Notes under the pieces: generated by a model | Database searches by the model: none | Told to the model about the DNA's origin: nothing | What the model saw: only the letters and a program-made list of their open reading frames with translations | Shown here: positions 33,256-44,780 of the stretch, piece by piece | Layout: the number at the start of each line of letters is the position of its first letter | Position numbering within the stretch: position 1 is the first letter of the stretch | Translations under genes and position numbers: made by a program | NCBI GenBank assembly: GCA_036924285.1 | Contig: JAYKYS010000010.1 | Location: 9,647,001 to 9,711,000, forward strand | DNA length: 64,000 bases | Origin: Asterella californica | Lineage: Eukaryota; Streptophyta; Marchantiopsida; Marchantiales; Aytoniaceae | Direction of reading: 5' to 3'

Positions 33256-36036
33256 GCTCATCTACCTAAGCTTATGGAGCTTCTGAAGGAGAAGATGCAG
33301 ATGAAGATTCCCGAACCTTCATTTGCACCGTATTCCAGTCGTTGGTTTACAGTTTCGAAGAAGAGTGGAGCGTTACGCTTCATTCAAGATATGTAACCGG
33401 TAAACCAAGTGACTATCAGAAATACAAGGATAGGACCGATTGTAGGAGAGTTTGCTGAAGCATTTGCTGGAAGCGCGATCTATTCCGTAAGAGATCTCTA
33501 CTCCGGATACGATCAATTTCAACTTGCAGAATGGAGTAGAGATCTCATCATTATGAGGACTCCGTTGGGACTCGTAAGGATGTGTACGTTACCGCAAGAG
33601 GCTACAAACTCAGTGGCGCACATGATGAGTGGAATGAATAAAATCTTACGAGATTTTATTCCGGAGAATACAATGCCGTTCTTGGATGACATTCCAATCA
33701 AGGGTTGTCTAGAGGAGGAGAAGGATGAAGTGACAGATCAGAGGGGGTGTCGTAAGTTTGTTGCTGATCATATTGCAGATGTTGACAAGATATTATCACG
33801 ACTTGAGGAAGTCCACTTGACACTATCATGAGCTAAGTCCTCGTTTGGAGTGCGCGAGGTTGTGAATGTGGGACATTTGTGTGGATGGTTTGGTCGTAGG
33901 TCTGATCCAAGTAAGGTAGATGTCATCCAACGGATGAAGGATACATGTAGTTCTCAAACTAAAGTACGAAGGTTCTTAGGAGCTTGTGTGTTCTATCATG
34001 TTTGGATTCCTCACTTTGCACATGTTGCTGATCCTTTATACGGCTTGCTTCAAAAAGGCAAGAAGTTTAAGTGGGACGAGAAGCACTCAGTGACAGTTTG
34101 AAGACTAAAAGAACTGTTGTCTTGCCCGCTTGTACTTCGTAGGGTCAGCTATGAAAGGGGTAAACTTGTAGTTCTGACTGTTGATAGTAGCCCTATAGCA
34201 ATTGGATGGGCTGTGGGTCAAGATGATGAAGAAGAGAACAGTTTTGCTGTACGGTTCGGCGCAAAGGTGTTGAGTGAGCGATAAAGGAAGTACCCGCAAG
34301 TGAAACGAGAACTATGGGGGGTGGTTACAACTATGAAGGCTGAGAAAGATTATCTGATTGGAGCGTCGGTGGTTGTAGAGACTGATTATTTACCATTGTT
34401 GGGAATGATTACGAATTGTAACACTCCTGATATTGCTAAAGTGGATAGCATACATCAAATCATTGAATCCTGAATTCAAGCACATAGCTGGTAAGGATAA
34501 CACAGTAGTGGACATGTTGTCTCGAGCAAGGTATGAAGGAGAGGAGGATATGATCGAGGACACAGAGGATGTTGGTACTACCGTCTTTTCTAGAGCACAA
34601 AAGAGAGAAGCAGTGTATCCAAAACTATTCGAAGAGGAGTTGTACGAGGATGAATGGATAGATATTGGGCGTTATCTTAGCACGTTGCTGAAGCACCATG
34701 AATGGAGTGATACACATTTCAAACAGATCAGGAGGAAGACTTACAACTACCTACTACAAGGTGGTTATCTGTGGAAGCGATCTAAGCGAGATGTTGATCT
34801 ACCACAAAGAGTTGTGTGCAAGAAAGAGATGCAGACGCAACTTATTCTGGAGTTCCATGACAGTTTATGGGCTAGACATCGAGGTATTTACGCAACCTTC
34901 ACAAAGCTCAAGGAAAGGTACTGGTGGCGTTACATGTATAGAGATGTTGTGAGGTTTGTAGAATCGTGTCAGACTTGTCAAATGTACTCAGAGATCAGAC
35001 GTCGAGACGGTTTGCACCCTACGTATCCGCTTGCAATCCATTACAAATGGGTAGTTAGATCTGGTTATCATGTCAGTGGAGATATGGCAAATGCGATATT
35101 TGGCTCTTGCACGAGAGGATCTGTCCAATCAAGTGAAAGGACGGGCTTTACGTACAAAGTCCACTGAAGGAATTTGCAGATTCTTGTTAGAGGACGTGAT
35201 TTGTACGTACGGGTGTGTTGGGAAGATTACATCAGATTGTGGAGAGTTGAATACTCTCGAAGCTAAGCAGTTCTTTGAGAGATGCGAGGTGAAACTAGCT
35301 CTTACTACGACCTACAATCCAGAAGGGAATGCTAAGAGTGAGCGAGGTCATCCTCCTATTGTGAAAGCCATTGTGAAAGCTTGTAGAGGAAGGGTGAAGG
35401 AGTGGTCGAGGTTCTTATCTTTTGCTCTATGGGCTGATCGCTGCACACATAGTTCAGTGACTGGGTACATGCCAGCGGAGCTAATGCAAAGGCAAAAACC
35501 TATCATGCTCATCGAAGAGCATATTCCTACTTGGAGTGTTCTACCTTGGGAGGATAATATATCTAAGGAGGATCTTCTTGCGCTTCGGATTCGTCAATTG
35601 GAAAAGAGACCCGAGGACATAGAGATTGCAATTGATAGGTTGAGGGAAGACACGGTTGAAGAATAAGAGCAGGTTTGATGAGCGTCATCGATTACGGCCA
35701 AAAGAGATTAAGGAAGGCGATTGGGTGTTGGTGTATGATAGTAGCTTGGACAACCAACACAATGCGCTTAGAAAATTCTCTAAGCGGTGGTTTAGACCAT
35801 ATGTGGTTCTTGTTGTACATGACAATGCTACATATTCACTTCGGGAGCTTGATGGATCAGAGCTCAAAGTTCCCATTGCAAGAAAGCGTGTGAAATTCTT
35901 CAAGAAGCGAGATGAAGAGATAAGCGTGGAGGAGGTCAAAGTGGAGTTTGATCTCTTGGATGACGACGAAGATGACTTAGTTCTTCAGGATGCTGATAAC
36001 GACGACATCATTCAGGAGGACGAAGACGTGGTGTGA
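33256..36036 (+). pseudogene. Degenerate Ty3-type pol (RT, RNase H, integrase)
   Basis: Retrotransposon polyprotein with at least five stops and two frameshifts. RT: PYSSRWFTVSKKSGALRFIQ, DLYSGYDQFQLA, TPLGLVRMCTLPQ and the catalytic FLDD (33270-33830). RNase H: VLTVDSSPIAIGWAVGQ, then KRELWGVV and ETDYLPLLGM (34140-34430). The frame then shifts into KHIAGKDNTVVDMLSRARYE. The integrase zinc finger HxxxH...CQTCQ lies at 34850-34990, and the DDE core in the next frame, with SDCGELNT and ERGH. The C-terminus (35656-36036) reads RPKEIKEGDWVLVYDSS and ends in an acidic tail without a chromodomain. Gag and protease are missing: the left end is fused to an LTR of opposite sense. Non-functional. Confidence 0.9.
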
Positions 36037-36106
36037 TGTCATCCACAACTTGTAAGTGTTTGTGACGCATACCGGAGGATGTGCAAGTTTAGAGGGGATG
36101 GATGTC

Positions 36107-38215
36107 GTGTTGTGAGACGTCTCACACGTGAATTCAATACAAAATGTGTGTTGTGTTTTCTTTGTGTCTTGGAACCTTTCGTGTAGTTCGCATGAGAGCG
36201 TATTAGGTGTCGCGTTCACAGAGATCTAGATGTGAGATCGCATGATAACAAGATGTGCCGACTCAGTGATCCGTGAACGTTCGCGTGAATGGCTCTTGTT
36301 CTCAAACTTAGGTATAAGATAATGGGTCGAGTGTTCGTGAGACATTCTTCTTTGAGTGGATTTCATGAGTGTGTCTTAGGGTCTTACATGATAAGTGAGG
36401 AACTGCAAGAGTGGTATTTATGGATGGAGGACTAAATCGAGTTCTGAATCTTTCATTTTCAAACCCGCTTCATATCAAGCTTCACTGCATCCACAGCGAT
36501 CACTTTTAACAGTGGTTCATCGCCTACTTTGGAGAAGAGTTCATGAGGAGGATGATGGACTCGCCTACTCCGGTGGTCTTACCAATTGTCACGTACGAGG
36601 AGAACTTGGACTTGACAGTGTATATCTTACTTTGACGAGGGGCGAATGGACTTGAATTATCCAGCCAACATCTCTTTCAACGTTTGGGTGAACGTTCGAT
36701 GTTATTGTCGACAGAAGATCAATCATCGTGTGTGGATCGCAAGGAACTTTGACGAGGAGTATTGTAATCAAGTGATGGCTTCTCCATTCTCTTTTGTTGT
36801 ACCTTTCATCGTAGATCAGTTCCAAGTCGTCATCTTGACTTTGTATTGAATCTTAAGTGTTAAGTATGGTCTCTATAGTTTGACGGGTGTAATTATCCTA
36901 AGGTTGGGACCGATGCCTTGAAGACATGAGAGGATATTAGGGTTATAGTGGTTATAGAGTACCAAGTAGAGGAAAAAAGTGGTTTCTAGATCTGTTTTCT
37001 TATTGGTCTATTTTCGACCAAGCAACTCCATTCAAAATCTGCAGACGGCTTTAGGTTTTTGGAGGTTTTCCCGGGGATCATTCGAGGAGTGAGTGGTCTT
37101 GTTGGAAAGCACTCGAGACTGACTACACTCCGGAGGCAAAGATCGACCGATTTGGAGTTCTGAGGAGAGAGTGATGGATGTTGAAAGACAAGGGGGTCAA
37201 ATCGGTACCCCGAGTGACGTTTTCGAGTGATCCGAGAGTTTGAGAGATGATCTTTAGGAGCTGTCGATGAGATCAAGTAGTTCATTTTGTGCTGGTTACA
37301 TTGATGTAAAACAATCATACAATTTGGGTTGGATTTGCTCTTGAAATGGTCGATTGAAGTTGACTGTTACAGTTGAGAGATATGCGTGAACTCTTGTGCT
37401 ACTTTGGTCCTCCTTCCCAAGGTCATAACTTCGTCGTCTGACATCCGTTCTCAGCAAATGAGGTATCTCTGGAAAGCTCTTCGTCTGAGGAATGCAGCTA
37501 GGTTATTATTCCAAAGATATACACTTCACATGTTTTGTATTCTTGCTCAGCATTATTCTTCGGCTAAGAATCTCTATACTACAACTAAACTTATTCTATC
37601 TGTCATCTATACTAACTAATCTACTGTTTTATCTAGCAAAAACAAAAAATTTTCCAACAAATTGGAAATCCAAGGCTTCACAGCGGGAGCGTCAGCGAGA
37701 AAGAAGTTTCTGAAAGAAAGCTTCGAGAACTTTCCACCGAGCCCTTATGTGGCTCATTCTGAACCCTTTAGATGTTGTTTTGGATCGAAGATTGCATGTA
37801 AGCCACATCAACAATCCGTGTGCTCACTTTGAGAGGTCAGCATTGACCGAAAGCTCAACTTGTACTATTCCTCTCACTATATAAAGGGTGAGAATGCACC
37901 TCCACGGAGATTCGAGTTTTGAGTTCACTCTAGAGCCCATCTTACAATAGGATTGAGAGATCACTTCCGCAAGCGGTCGTCCTCCTACATCCACTCTCTC
38001 TCTCTCTATCTTGGTAGAACAGCCAAGGCGTCCTCAAGTCCTTCTAACTGTGGTCGACTACGCGTAGAGATAGAGATTGAACAAGAAAACAAGAGCCAAC
38101 TAGCTCGTCCACAACGGCTGAAGTCTCTCACATAGACTATACTCTGACTATATGTCACTTACTACTCAACAAGATCAGTTCTCAGCCACCAGAAGACAGA
38201 TCCACCTCTACATAA
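36107..38215 (+). mobile_element. Putative 3' LTR region of the preceding element
   Basis: After the pol stop, a purine-rich tract (agaggggatgga, about 36095-36106) is followed by TGTCGTGTTGTGAG, the expected polypurine tract/LTR start. A TATA-like ctatataaag at about 37877-37886 fits an LTR promoter. The right end is not defined, and no second copy is available in the window for comparison. Short open frames inside are not supported as genes. Confidence 0.35.
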
Positions 38216-39690
38216 CAAATAGAAGAAATTTGAACTCCAAATGCTTTATTTCTCTTCCGGAGACATTTAATAATCCTCCACATACGTCAATTTGAGGATC
38301 GATCTTTACTCAATAGGACCCCCAACAGATCTTCTCCCGTTCCTCAAAAAGTAGATTGCTCCCCAAAAGTCTACAATTGATGAAAATCAGAACCCCCGAC
38401 GCCTTGTATCACTTCTTGCAACAACTTCAGCATTGAAATCTTTCAAAAATCTGACCTTCTCAGTCATAATCTTCCTCCTCCACTCAAATAGATGTTCTCT
38501 CTTATCATATTCACCTCCAAACAATCTTAGTAGATGAAATTCAAGCTCCTAACTCTTATCCCTCTCTCTGCGGCAGCCTCCCAACTGAAATCCTTCAGAA
38601 AATTGATCCTCTCAGCCCTTGGCTTCTCTTGCCCGTCTCGACGGCTTCCTCCTAGAAAAAAAGTAGAATAATCCTCCTTCGCACTACGTCGGCTGTTTTC
38701 TCCAAACCCTAACACCCCTACTAAGCTAAGGTCCTTATAAGCAAACCTACTTATCAAGTAAGAAGGTCCCCTGCTAAGCTATGCCTTTCTTATTATTTAC
38801 GTAACAATCAAGCAGGCCCCTTGCTTATTAAAAATTTCTCAACTCCTGATGCCATCTTGGTGCCATTTTGGTTATAATCACATGCCATCCAATGTAGGTT
38901 GAAGCTCCTACACTTATGAAGCCACTCCACAAGACTTCCAGCCCCCCCATATGCATACTAAGTATCTCCAACCAAGGTGACATGTGGAGGCTTAGGCCAA
39001 GAAGCCCACTATTAAGGGAGATATTGGTCTCTCAACCCTAGATATACAAGACGTGGTTGCATATCTAACATAGACTCCCGTCCAGGATGCTGAAATAGGA
39101 AATAGAGGTCAGGAGGACTTGATCCGAAGACCTCTTCTTCCTAGGTGAGCGTCCTTACCATTGGGGTCGTCTCTGTTTCCGTTAAAAAAGCAAATACGGT
39201 TGGTACATATTTCTGTAGGAAGTTATATCTACAATCTTTATTAGCTTTTCTTACACTAACTTCTTTGTACAACTCCGTTTTTAGTGAATGAGGAGTCAAA
39301 ACTATAGTACTCTCTAACACTTACACACTCACATTATCAGATCATGAAATCGAGTCACGAGCCAGAATCGATAGATTTCTCTCTTTTGCACTTTTTATAA
39401 CTTAATACTTGTACTAATTATTACCTAGAGCATTTTTTCTACAACTGAAGACATGAAGTCGTCCTTTTGCCAGCGAGCATCGCATTCTGGTACTTCTCGC
39501 TCTCTTCAAGGTGATATTTCAACTCAAGCTAAGGGGCAGCTTGTCAAGTACAACCATAGCTTAGCTCCTATCCAGCTTGATAAGATGGTGCGCAACTTTT
39601 TGAACAAATGTCAGTCTAAGTGTCTTGTGAAGATCAGTTTCATCAAGTGGAAAGCCACAATACGACAACGCTGATTATATTGTTCCAAGA
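38216..39690 (+). mobile_element. LTR-retrotransposon family B: LTR and leader, plus-strand copy
   Basis: Matches the reverse complement of about 53490-54550. Shared segments include acctccaaacaatct, attcaagctcc-taactctta, tctctctgcggc, gaaaattgatcctctcag, gtatctccaac-like leader words, and cagatcatga followed by agccagaatcga. It ends in ttttttct-aac and an ATG (39452) opening MKSSFCQRASHSG, probably the start of a gag-like ORF that runs to about 39674. The other copy has an equivalent ATG. Exact LTR ends were not determined. Confidence 0.6.
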
Positions 39691-39719
39691 TAGGTTCTCG
39701 CAAAGGAGGAATCTCCAAC

Positions 39720-39930
39720 TTTGCGACGTGGTGGAAAGGATCAGCATGCTTTACTGAGTTCCTTCTGGATTGTGCCTGTTGCTTGGATCGAATATCAGCG
39801 ACGTGGTGGAAAGAGTCAACATGCTTACTAAGTTCCTTCTGGACTGCACTTGTTGCTTGGACCGAATTACTGTTCGACTTGATACAAGTAAGCACGCTTC
39901 ACTGCGTTCCTTCACTGTGATGGTTCCATG
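39720..39930. repeat. Tandem duplication, unit about 76 bp
   Basis: gcgacgtggtggaaag at about 39722 and 39798 begins two similar units that continue through agttccttctgga and gttgcttgga. A shorter, more degenerate third unit follows (tgcgttccttcactgtga). Confidence 0.85.
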
Positions 39931-40782
39931 GGACTGCAATAATTCCTTGACTTTCTAGTACGTCGGTGGCAAGCTATCACAGCAGAATCAGTACATTACA
40001 CTCTCGATTTTCTCACATGAACTGGAGAGAAGCGTTGCATTTGGAGAATCCATTTCCATCAGAAGCATTACATGGAGGTCAAAGTTATTGTATGATCATA
40101 AGCTCAACCAAGCCTAGAATTCCGATGCTAGCTATATACTCATATGAACGAAGTATTCACTGAGTCTTTCTTGGTTATCATGAGAGGACAGAAGGCTATA
40201 GACTAGTGTTGTCAAAAAACAGATAGTAGTCAATGAGATGACAAAAGATCATCAAAAGCAGAGTCTGACGATACTGTAAATGCCTATGTAAAGACATATT
40301 TGCATGTATAATCAATATCTATATGTATCACAAGCTACTGAGCTCACTGCCTAAACATATTTGATGATGGTGACCTTGCCATAGTTGATATAAGATGAAG
40401 AGATTCAGAAAGCATGAGTACAACATTCGACAAACTGCATATAAGTGAGGGCAATGAGGCTTGAGGCTGTCCGACGTACATTGGTGCTTTCTAGCCCGTG
40501 TTGTGAATAGTTGGACAACTCAAGTTCTCATCTCATAGTGAGGCAGAGCAAAGTGACAAAAGGACTTGTTCGATATAAAGTATCAAAGTATCTTTAACTT
40601 CAATCGTTATGTTTGAGAAATGATTAACCGAATAGTTTGAAATATTAAAGTTTTTGGTCGGTTATTATTTATATAGCAAACCATCATTTTTCTTTAATGA
40701 GAAAATATTTTTTTGCGTTCAGTTTATTTATCCAATTTGGTTTTTTGTGTAATTTTTTGTTCAGTCAAAATGAACAGAATGA

Positions 40783-41220
40783 GTGTATCTGAAGATAAAT
40801 TCTCAGCTCGTGAAACTATATGACTTGGAGAGGATTGGTATTTTTCCCCGCATCAAACTTGGTTCTTGTTTGATAAACTCATTTTATTCAACATGCAGAA
40901 AAGTATCCTTGTTTCATGAAGATCATCAACCAGATGTGGTTTATGAATTTTCAAACAATTCTTCATTCATCATGCTTGCAAATTTTGGGATCCTTTTACC
41001 ACCGAGGACTTACTTGGAACATACTGAAGAACATTGAATGAATATCACATCCTCCGCAAGAGAGAATTTGTATTTTTCACAATTTCACTTGGTATTCCCT
41101 CTATCCGATATTCATAACTTCCGGTCAAATTACTCTCAAATTCGTCAAATTTTGTTTATCGATTGTGGATCTTCTTCGTTACTTTCAGATACTATCTTAG
41201 ACTGGTTGGAGGTAATTTAA
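40783..41220 (+). pseudogene. Possible decayed coding exon, unassigned
   Basis: In AT-rich DNA, one frame stays open for about 145 codons except for a single TGA at 41035-41037. A pyrimidine tract plus CAG lies upstream (about 40765), and a donor-like GAG|gtaatt sits at about 41212. The central part reads VVYEFSNNSSFIMLANFGIL, and the second half reads DIHNFRSNYSQIRQILFIDC. The first segment faintly recalls the post-SET substrate-binding part of plant LSMT-like SET proteins, but I would not assign a function. It could be an exon of a pseudogene or of an unrecognised gene with one sequencing or real stop. Confidence 0.3.
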
Positions 41221-42860
41221 ATGATTAAACCAATGTAATGGAGACCAATGGAAGCGAGGCTATGTGTTAGTGATTTTCTTGATTTATCTTCTTTTTTTCT
41301 CGGCTGTAGTGATTAATATTCGACAGAACATTCAAGCTTTATTGAATAAATTTGTGTATTTTTGGTTTGTAACAGTGAAATAAAGTTCATTTATCTTTTG
41401 AAATGACATTATTCAATATGTGAGAGAAGTTGAATGGTGTTTATTTTCAAAACTGGCTTAATATATTATGTGAGAAATTTCATGATTGAACTGTAGATAA
41501 TTCGATAGAAGAATTTAAACATTTAAAAGAGCATTTAAGACTGTCAATTATCCAATTTAGTGAATACACTGATAAATATGCAGTGGTTTATTTATCACTT
41601 AATTCTTCCGACAGTGGAATGATCTAACAGATTAGTTTTCTAATTAAACATTATATTCTAACGGAAAATCTTGGAGGGAGGTTTCATGTTCTTTACTTAC
41701 AGTTTTCTCTATCACTTTCTGCAAGCGGCTAACATCTAACATTTATACATAAAATGCAATTTTCTCATAATATTAATTGTCTCATTTGCAATTTAACACT
41801 TATAGGATTCTCACTAACATTTAGTGACAAAAATGTATTCAACCTTCGTCCAAAGAACTAAGTCTTATCCTAGAAGTTTGATAACCACGCTGAAGCTTGT
41901 TCGAACCAATTGCACATCCAGATTTCCTTCTCTCTTTCCATGCTTGTCCTCTTCTCACTTTCCAGCACGAACTCCATGTTACATGCAAATTGACCTTTAA
42001 TTTATTATTTACTTTTCTTGGTAAAAAATTAGGTAACAAATTAATAGGCATGTTTCACTGTTCCATCTTCAGATGGAAGAGGTGAACTTGCATGCTCCCA
42101 AAACGAACAGCTCTTCACATATCCAGTTTCATTACCAAATGAAAAGCTAGTGAACAACATTTTTGAGTTTATCGTATCTTTACTGTGCTCCGCGACTTCT
42201 AATTGGCAAAACAAAGACTCTTAAGTCGAGAAGCAAAGAGCCTTTAAAGTTATACTCTTGTTTGTGCTTTAATCTGGAACACTTTGATCATTTTGGATGG
42301 AATGACGAACAATCCTTCAAAACACTCACCCATTGTCACTTCTCAAACACAATCTTTTAAATATCTTCGTCCCTTGAACCCTAGTCTTACGTGGTACTTT
42401 GTTTGAAACAATCTATCATGATATAGGAGAACTGAGATCGCAAGTCATGACTAAGGAGGTAAGTCGTAAGTCGAGCTCGTCTACAATGAAGCATCACAGA
42501 AGTGCTGCTTGTAGTACATGATTAAGTACTGTTGAAAATCTCAAGTAGAATTTGTATCAAGAAAAATCTTGAATAGATGGAGATTTTGAAAGTGCGCTCC
42601 TTACTTTTTTGGGGGGCTTTGTGGTAGATTTTACCTATGATTGCGTAGCGAGACGTCGATTTTGCAGAATGCAGAACAAGGAAAAAAGTCAGAAAGCATG
42701 ATGAGAATTTATTGTTGTTTTCTAAAAGTGTTGGGGTTATCACTTCTTATGTAAAATATGGATAATTATCAAGGTTCTCACACAAATACATAACCATTCA
42801 CAATGTTACTGCAAGTCAATCACTTTGTTTACTTCGTTTCTAGATGATTTTCAGGATAAT
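41221..42860. other. AT-rich DNA without recognised gene
   Basis: Only short open frames are present, the longest about 73 codons. No repeat or RNA gene is seen. Confidence 0.4.
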
Positions 42861-42867
42861 GAGTTCC

Positions 42868-42910
42868 TCTATGGATGTGTCAACCACCCGATGGTTGACA
42901 CATCCATAGA
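42868..42910. repeat. Perfect 19-bp inverted repeat (hairpin)
   Basis: The left arm tctatggatgtgtcaacca (42868-42886) is the exact reverse complement of 42892-42910. The loop is 5 bases, cccga. It is not followed by a T run and no gene ends nearby, so it is not a bacterial-type terminator. It may be a remnant of a foldback element. Confidence 0.9.
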
Positions 42911-42962
42911 ACTATAACCTTTACTCTTGAGTACCACGGTCAAACCTTCCTTCTTGTTAGGT

Positions 42963-43024
42963 TTTTATTCTTATTTATTTATTCTTATTTATTTATTCTT
43001 ATTCTTCCTATTTTTATTCTTATA
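42963..43024. repeat. TTATT/TTATTC simple repeat
   Basis: Interrupted microsatellite built of ttattc and ttatt words over about 60 bp. Confidence 0.85.
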
Positions 43025-44430
43025 GCCCTTGGAGAGTCGAGCGCCAGCAGATGCACATAATGATATGAGTTTTTACGACATTCACTTTTTTCATACTTTA
43101 ATTCGGGTCTTTCCATCTTTAGCTAGCTCTCCACGATATACCTAGCAACCTACTCTTGATGAATGAACGCTCAACTCTAGACCGGCCCTCGATTTCGCTG
43201 ATGCTCGTGCTTCGCTAGTACTAGCTTATATATATCAGATCTGTATAGGACTGAAGTGGAAGCCAAAACAGTTACTCTTGATCTCATTATATTGGATTTC
43301 TAGCGACGCGCTGAAACTGAATTCGCATTGATGAAGTTCACCGAGGCAACGAGTAACTAATGCCGCAACTGTTTATCTTGCAATTGGCTGTCGCCATATT
43401 TCCATGAAACTTATCGTGAACTTGCCTCCTCTCACTCAGAGGAGGCAATCTTCGATTCGGGTCCTTGTTTCTGGCAGTACATGATCTAGCTAAACCTTGT
43501 TCCTCATCATGGTGTCTTCGGCACGACTGTGAAAGTTCAAACGAACTCGAGGTAACGCCTATCAGCAGAAGAGTTGGGATAAATGTTGATCCGACCTGTA
43601 CTCGACAATATCGTGTAACTGCACATATATGAGAAGTTAGAAGACGGATTAGGGTATATAAACAACAACAAATTTCAAGACAAAGACGTACGCGTCGGAG
43701 GAGCGTGGACAACTGTCGGAACTATATCTAAGTTGAAAGACTCCGTCACACATCGCACGATCAACTGCCCACAAAGAAAGACAGCTAAAAGAGCGTAGAC
43801 ATACTAGACGACTGTCACAATGGCACAAGTGCACCTCAACAGCTGTTTGAGGAATTTGAATTTCGAAGGATCCATTTTCGCTACGGATACCTTATAGTAG
43901 GCTTATACATAAGTCCCTGTGCAAACCAAAACGTCTAGATTTTTCAGGAGGCTGTCCAAGCAAGAAGATGTGTTCTTTCAAAACACGTTTCTCGAGAAAC
44001 AAAATTAAAGCAGTCTTTTTGAGAGTCCTGATCAAAAGACGATATATGTCTCAAACTCTGTCACGTCGACAGTGAGCTCCAATTGCAAGGTATTGTAGCA
44101 TCTTGCATATCCGCGACGGCACAACTGTGAGTTGTGAGAAAGACAAACCATTACACTCGCACTAATAAGTTATAGTGCATAATCCCAAGACAAGATAACA
44201 GTAATTGCAAAGATATATATAGTTGGTACACAAGGTATGTTTACATAACAAATGCATGTTGAAGGAATACAATGTGTAGAAGTGCACAAATACGTTGTAT
44301 CACAAGACACACTGTCACATATTTCTAGATGAAACTTCTGAATAGGCAAATGCGTCAGTACATTGTCCAATTGTTAGATCTTAAGGTTCATGGAATGTTG
44401 TAGAAACGTTCATCCAGTTGAGGAGTGATA
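43025..44430. other. Unassigned DNA
   Basis: The longest open frame is 124 codons on the minus strand (43338-43712), with no recognisable domain. Nothing else is supported. Confidence 0.35.
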
Positions 44431-44434
44431 GCCG

Positions 44435-44458
44435 CTAGATAGGAGTACTCCTATCTAG
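44435..44458. repeat. Perfect 24-bp palindrome
   Basis: ctagataggagt followed directly by its reverse complement actcctatctag, with no loop. It is followed by three agccggc words at 44457-44506. Confidence 0.95.
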
Positions 44459-44727
44459 CCGGCAATCCACAGCCGGCTTGGATTGACCCGTTACAAGCCG
44501 GCTCCGCCTCTGAGCAGAAAGTCGGATTCCCAACCAAATTATTGAAGCTGCTTCACACGAAGCTTTTCTGAGAACTCGACGCAAGCAAAGTTTACAAACC
44601 AAGTTCTTACTGGACTGCTGAAATGGTGAAGCTTATAGAAGAACTATCAGCAGCATTGTCCGCATTCTACAGATTACAATGCATTCAAGCCAAGCTCTTA
44701 ACATGACCGGCTTTTCTGGATTTGGGT

Positions 44728-44780
44728 CAGGATCCTATTGATGCTACGGATCGGTGATCCGTAGCATTAATAGGATCCTG
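44728..44780. repeat. 25-bp inverted repeat with 3-bp loop
   Basis: The left arm starts caggatcctattgatgctac (44728-44752) and the right arm is 44756-44780. They pair over 25 bases with one mismatch around the loop ggt. Confidence 0.95.

Noticed and set aside
42868..42910. Hairpin as an intrinsic terminator
   Set aside because: No T run follows and no gene ends nearby; the genome is eukaryotic.
43338..43712. 124-codon minus-strand ORF with a hydrophobic N-terminal half
   Set aside because: No supported start context or homology. Chance open frames of this length are plausible here.
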